Source: Xiphophorus maculatus (Eukaryota > Chordata > Actinopteri > Cyprinodontiformes > Poeciliidae). Taken from it: 64,000 nucleotides of DNA. The stretch is taken from contig NC_036459.1 of the NCBI RefSeq assembly GCF_002775205.1, forward strand, positions 20,258,312 to 20,322,311, read 5' to 3'. A program made the translations under genes and the position numbers. Below are positions 59,655 to 64,000 of this stretch, one piece after another. The notes under the pieces are model-generated. The model did not search any database and was not told the DNA's origin. It saw only the letters and a program-made list of their open reading frames with translations. Within the stretch, counting starts at the first letter, position 1. Each line of letters starts with the position of its first letter.

Positions 59655-60455
59655 GTCAAGTTTATTTGTAAAGGACATTTCAGCGACAAAGCAGTTCAAA
59701 GTTCTTCATATGATAAAAACACAAAACAGAGTAATCAGTTATGAAATATGCATAAATATTGCGTTTTGTCAATGCCGTCATCGAAATACTCTAGAATAGT
59801 CATAATCAAATATATACATTTTCCAGGATTAATCAATGGTAGCTCTAAACAGGTGGGTGTTTAGTCTTGATTTAAAGGAACTCAGTGTTTCAGCAGTTTT
59901 GCAGTTTTCTGGAAGTTTGTTTCAGATTAGAGGAGCATAAAAACTGAATGCTGCTTCTCCATGTTTGGTTCTGTTCTGGGGATGCAGATTATATCAGAAA
60001 AAGAAAATCTCAGTGGTCTGGAAGGTTAATGATAAGTATTATCTGAGAGCCAGTGTAAGGACTTTAGAAGTGGGATGATGTGCTCTGTCTTCCTTGTTTT
60101 AGTGAGAATGCAATCATAAGCGTTCTGGATCAGCTGGAGCTGTCTGATTGATTTTCTTAGGAGACACTGTTCCAGTAATCAATACAACTAAACACCTGGC
60201 TAAGTTTTTCTAGAGCTTGCTGGGACATTACTCCCAGCAAGCTCTAGAAATGTTCTCCAGGTGACAGAAGGCTGACTATGTAACTGTCTTTATGTGGCTC
60301 TGAAGCTTCAGGTCTGACTCTATCACTTCGCCCAGATTGCAGGCTGGTATCTAGCTGTAATAACTGAAGCTGTGAACAGACTTTAGATCGTTCCTCTTTG
60401 GAGTCAAAGATAATTACTTCAGTTTTGTTTCTGTTATGGCACCTCAACGCATTGA
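59655..60455 (-). mobile_element. CR1/L2-group LINE 3' end, antisense
   Basis: The minus strand reads [17 protein letters not shown] near 60380-60435. Toward the left come nucleotide traces of the family's C-terminus and its 3' tail caagtcaagtttatttgta near 59660. A 19-bp perfect hairpin (60207-60250) interrupts it. It lies just before the LARGE acceptor. Confidence 0.7.
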
Positions 60456-60569
60456 CTTGTTTTTTTCAGTAAAAATGTTACAATGGGAGAAAAATTGTGA
60501 GAAATCAAGTGGACAAAATATGCTCCACAGAGGTCAAATTACCTCTCAACACTGACTTCAATTCAGAAG

Positions 60570-60675
60570 ATGCTGGGAATATTTCGTGGACGAAGGAAGT
60601 TCCTGGCAGCCTCTCTTGTCTTGCTTTTCATCCCCACACTCACCTGGCTTTACCTGTCAATTGGAAATTTTCAAG
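60570..60675 (+). CDS. large1: large1 coding exon 1
   Basis: The ATG at 60570 lies in an exon that probably begins after ttttttcag at 60469. The donor is tttcaag|gtaaga. 35 codons plus one base: cytosolic tail and membrane anchor ([20 protein letters not shown]). Confidence 0.85.
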
Positions 60676-61945
60676 GTAAGAGTGAATATTTATACCCTTC
60701 CTCTTCCATACCCCTTTCAATCTTGCAAGGATAAGCAACTGTAGAGAATGGATGGATGATAAGAGTGTCGATTGAACAAAAGTTTTACAAATAAGATGTG
60801 TGGTGATGCAACTTTATTATATTTTTAAGCTATTGTACAAAGCAGCCCAAAGTTGTTGCTTTGGTATTTACAAGTTAAGTTTGTATCTACTTTGCTTGTT
60901 ATGTCAACTAAAGAAAAAAAAAAAACAATAAACAAATCTCAGGCTGGAAAGGTTTCCTTCTTGTTTCCTCTATTTTTAGCAATAATTGCTCTTGCTGTTT
61001 TCAAAGCTCTCTCTAGCTTCTCTCTTCTCTGGCCTCTTTGTTCAGTTCTGCTGTCTGTATTCTTTCTTGTTTATTTGGAGTTTATTCTGAAAATGTTATG
61101 TTTATCTGAAAGCCTCTCTTTTTCAGCACTAAACAAAATGTTTTTTGTTGTTTTTATTTAAGGAAGCATCTACAATTGACATTTTAAAATACTTTTTTTC
61201 TGAACAGCTTGGTGCGCACCTCCACATGCTACCAGTTACCCTTTTACATTAAATACTAATGTTTATATTTTTTCTTTCTATATTTTCCAAATAATCCATT
61301 GAACAATCTGTATGTCATTATTATTGCTGGAGGAAAGAAAGCTTCACCAAGCCCTATTGAGCAAGAAATGATTGAAACATTGCAAATACTCTTCTAAATG
61401 ATCTAACAAAGAAATCTTCCATTAATGTGAGTTTTAGATCTATGCAATAACAACTGTTTTAAGTGGTCATCAAAAACAGTTTTATTGTCTGTAGTGTGTT
61501 TTGGTATATCAGTAAAACAATGGTCAAGATTTTGGTCTACAAAAGCTTTACTGTTTCCCTTACCTAAGACTCTTTTTGCTGAAAGTCATTCCTGTTTAGT
61601 TTCTGGCCTCCTGTTAAATAAATTGATCCATCCTATAATCCAACAGTGAAGCCCCTACGCCTATCTTCATTGGAAGCACAGTCACCTCCACCACTGGGTG
61701 ATGCTAATGCACGGCTGGCCTTGGAGCTGAGGATCCGAGCGGTGGAAGAGGAAAACAGGGCCCTGCGCCAGGAGCTCAGTCGTCCTCTCAGGAACTCGTC
61801 TGCTTCCTATACAAACATCACAAGCAAAGGAAACCAAAGCCGAACTCATTTAGAAGAAGGCACCAGTAACAATGATGGACAAAAGAATGCTGCTGTGGGG
61901 AACAACTCCAACTGTTTACAACATCAGTTAGTGGATAAGTGTGAG
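60570..61945 (+). CDS. large1: LARGE-type glycosyltransferase, first two coding exons (partial)
   Basis: LARGE enzymes are Golgi type II membrane proteins that add xylose-glucuronate repeats (matriglycan) to alpha-dystroglycan, needed for laminin binding. The start [16 protein letters not shown] matches the LARGE1 N-terminus almost exactly. It has a short basic cytosolic tail, then a signal anchor of about 18 hydrophobic residues (about 12-30). The second exon gives a stem with a coiled-coil-like stretch ([19 protein letters not shown]), several N-x-S/T sites and the ending VDKCE, where human continues into the catalytic domain. Both glycosyltransferase domains lie beyond the window. It is large1 rather than large2 because the N-terminus is of the LARGE1 type. 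Exons: 60570-60675 and 61647-61945. Confidence 0.85.
60676..61646 (+). other. large1 intron 1 of the coding part, nothing recognised
   Basis: T-rich. An open frame at 60853-61161 translates to hydrophobic residues but has no recognisable family and lies in a T/C-rich stretch. Confidence 0.45.
61647..61945 (+). CDS. large1: large1 coding exon 2
   Basis: Acceptor aatccaacag|tgaagc, donor tgtgag|gtgaga, 299 nt. The frame joins exon 1 (g + tg = Val). It encodes [20 protein letters not shown], the coiled-coil-like region and the sequon-rich stem, ending LVDKCE. The open frame past 61945 is intron. Confidence 0.85.
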
Positions 61946-62059
61946 GTGAGAAAAGTCTTTGGTTTGCCTCAGGCCCATCACTCTAAACATGCCTACATTA
62001 AATCATTAGTGGTTATTGAAGCAGGAATAAAATTATGGCATTAAGAACTATATTCAGTT

Positions 62060-63080
62060 TCAGATTCAAATGATCTTTATTGACATTCAACATAACATCA
62101 GAAATGCACTGCAGAATGAAATTACAATGTACAGTATATTAAGACACAAACAGAAACTAGCTGGATAATCTGTAAAATAATATAAAAAGAAGAATAATAT
62201 AGAATAAAACCCAAGTAAAAAAAAGGGGGAGGCTGTGCAAGTGCAAATGTTTGCAATTTGTGCAAGAAATGTATCAGGAATAATATATGCAAAACAATCA
62301 AAAACAGTTAAATATTATTATGGTCCTGGATTATTTGGAGTAATTCAAAAGTCTGATGGCAGTTGGGTAGAAGGTGTTGCAGAACCTTACTGTTCTGCAT
62401 GTCTGGCTGCAGGATCTTCTGCCAGAGGGTAGGAGAGAGAACAGTCCATGACAGGGGTGAGAGGGATTCTTGTCCTCATGAGGTAGCGTTGCTACCCACA
62501 GTGGGTGGCAGTGTGACCCCAATCACTTTTTCACCTGGCCTCACCACTCTCCCCAGTGCCTTCCTGTGTGAGCTGCTGCTCTCATGCCTCGGAAAGATGC
62601 TGCTGGTAAGCACACTCTCAATGGTGCCTCTGTAAAAAGCGATAACGATTTATGGGCTGAAGTGTGCTCTCTTAAGCGCCTGCAAAGGAAGTGCCAGCAA
62701 TGGTGGGCCCTTTTGACACTGAAGTTGGTGTGATGCGACCAGGTGAGAGTGTCTGCTATGTAGACCCTGAGGAACATTAGGTGTGTGACAATCTCCACAG
62801 CAGTGTTCTGGATGTTGAACAGGGTGTGGACATGGCGTTTCCTCTTGAAGTCGATCACCAGTCTTTGGTTTTTCCCACATTCAGAAACAGGTTGTTGTTG
62901 CTGTACTGTTCTACAAAGTTTTACCTCCTCTCTGTAGTATTTCTCACCATCCTGGATGAGACCCACCACTGTTGTATTATCCGCATACTTAATTATATAA
63001 TTTATATTGTACTTGGCACAACAATCATTGGTCATCAAGGTATTAAGTGGGTGGTTAACCCTTCTATTCATACCAGTTGA
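62060..63080 (-). mobile_element. L2-type LINE fragment, antisense, in the LARGE intron
   Basis: The minus strand reads IIKYADNTTVVGLIQDGE, the reverse transcriptase YADD site with Asn in place of the second Asp. The L2 C-terminus follows (NPSHPCHGLFSLLPSGRRS, then FYPTAIRLLN). The 3' end lies near 62060. It is decayed by frameshifts. Confidence 0.85.
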
Positions 63081-63442
63081 ACCTTTTCAGGTTTGCATAA
63101 ATGTCTGTGTATTTTAAATTTTTTTGTGACAGACCAGGACAAACTACAAGTGGAACAAAAATCCCACATTCATTTTCTATTTTTTATAAAAATGTGAAAA
63201 CTGTGTGAGGGTTATCTATTCAGGCTGTTTCCCCCTAAATAAAATCACTGCCTTCATGATTGTTTCAGTAAAGAAACACCTGTGTACATGAGGGGGGTTT
63301 TTTTGGTTTCTTTTTAACGTGGCCTGTCTGGTAATTTTTGGTAAAATTATTGGCTGAGTGTTAAGATAAGGCCCAAAAGATTTGCTTTTAGAAGCGAGCA
63401 ATACGGTTTTCACCATGATGCTCCGCTTCATATACTGTATAT

Positions 63443-63906
63443 CAGTGGTCCCCAAACTACGGCCCGCGGGCCAGATGCGGCCCGCCTCCACATTTGGTCC
63501 GGCCCCCTGAACAATACCAGAGTATTTTCATATATGTGCATTTTTATTTGATAAGTTGGACTTTTGCAATAAAATAAATGTTCCTTAATAATGAACTTTA
63601 TTTATTATTAACTACTAGTTAGTAACTATTTTATACATGCATATAATTGACCCTAACCCTTTTTTTATGTGGAGAACCCAGTGTTATTTGGTTATTATTT
63701 ATTTCATAAATAGTGTTATTTCCTGACTTTTGTTCTCTGAAGAATCCAGAAAAGGTTATTTGATTGTGCTTTCTGAAAAACAATACATTTTTATGTTTAG
63801 GACTCTTACAATCGTCACACTTTTTCTGTTACAAACTGACCCCGGCCCCCCATCAGAGAAGGGACAAGTTATGTGGCCCTCACAGGAGAAGGTTTGGGGA
63901 CCCCTG
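63443..63906. mobile_element. hAT miniature, 464 bp (copy B)
   Basis: Same ends and almost the same sequence as copy A at 7696-8159, with its own exact 8-bp duplication CTGTATAT (63435-63442, 63907-63914). I noticed only a few single-base differences and a one-base C-run change. Confidence 0.92.
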
Positions 63907-64000
63907 CTGTATATACTGAATGGCCATAAAAAAATGTAAAAAACTTGCCGAACTCTAATATTTTGTTGGACCGCCTTTAGCTTTCATTATGGCCTGCATT

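Noticed and set aside
60853..61161. 102-residue hydrophobic open frame as a membrane protein gene
   Set aside because: T/C-rich intron sequence translated to Leu, Phe and Ser. It lies between two LARGE exons without any family match.

Overview
The window is vertebrate nuclear DNA, almost certainly from a teleost fish. It has GT-AG introns, an AT-rich intronic background, fish-type transposon families (hAT miniatures, L2, L1, other LINEs, a Ty1/copia-type element, a fish SINE-like family) and one complete vertebrate gene with conserved exon structure. No prokaryotic features, tRNA, rRNA or CRISPR were seen.

The main content is the whole coding sequence of braf (B-Raf serine/threonine kinase) on the + strand: 19 coding exons from the ATG at 3122 to the stop at 50070-50072, a predicted 782-residue protein. 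Every splice junction could be placed. The exon sum stays in frame, and most exon lengths equal those I know from human BRAF (104, 103, 149, 120, 160, 137, 118, 85, 177, 47, 119, 132 and 135 nt). Exon 9 carries one extra codon. The last exon encodes the alternative 'GEFxAFK'-type C-terminus rather than the classical human ending. A 3' UTR of up to about 5.3 kb is likely.

Downstream, the first two coding exons of a LARGE-type glycosyltransferase gene (best match large1) lie on the + strand at 60570-60675 and 61647-61945. A possible non-coding first exon ends at 59126. The gene runs out of the window, and its catalytic domains are not included.

The introns and the intergenic space are packed with mobile elements. 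Intron 1 (3278-18274) holds a hAT miniature with another element nested in it, a hAT-like element that took in a second miniature and a solo LTR, an antisense L2 fragment, an L1 remnant and an antisense LINE. Intron 4 holds a decayed copia-type retrotransposon next to a palindrome cluster. Intron 5 holds a TIR miniature, a LINE and a hAT-like remnant. Intron 6 holds a hAT-like element and a piggyBac-like remnant. Intron 11 holds a 2.7-kb hAT transposon with target duplications and a nearly full transposase. Intron 12 holds a further hAT miniature, and intron 16 several hAT-related pieces.

I see no undescribed gene system. The most unusual sequence-level signals are the large number of perfect short-loop inverted repeats scattered through the window, the palindrome cluster beside exon 4, and the well-preserved element ends with exact target-site duplications.
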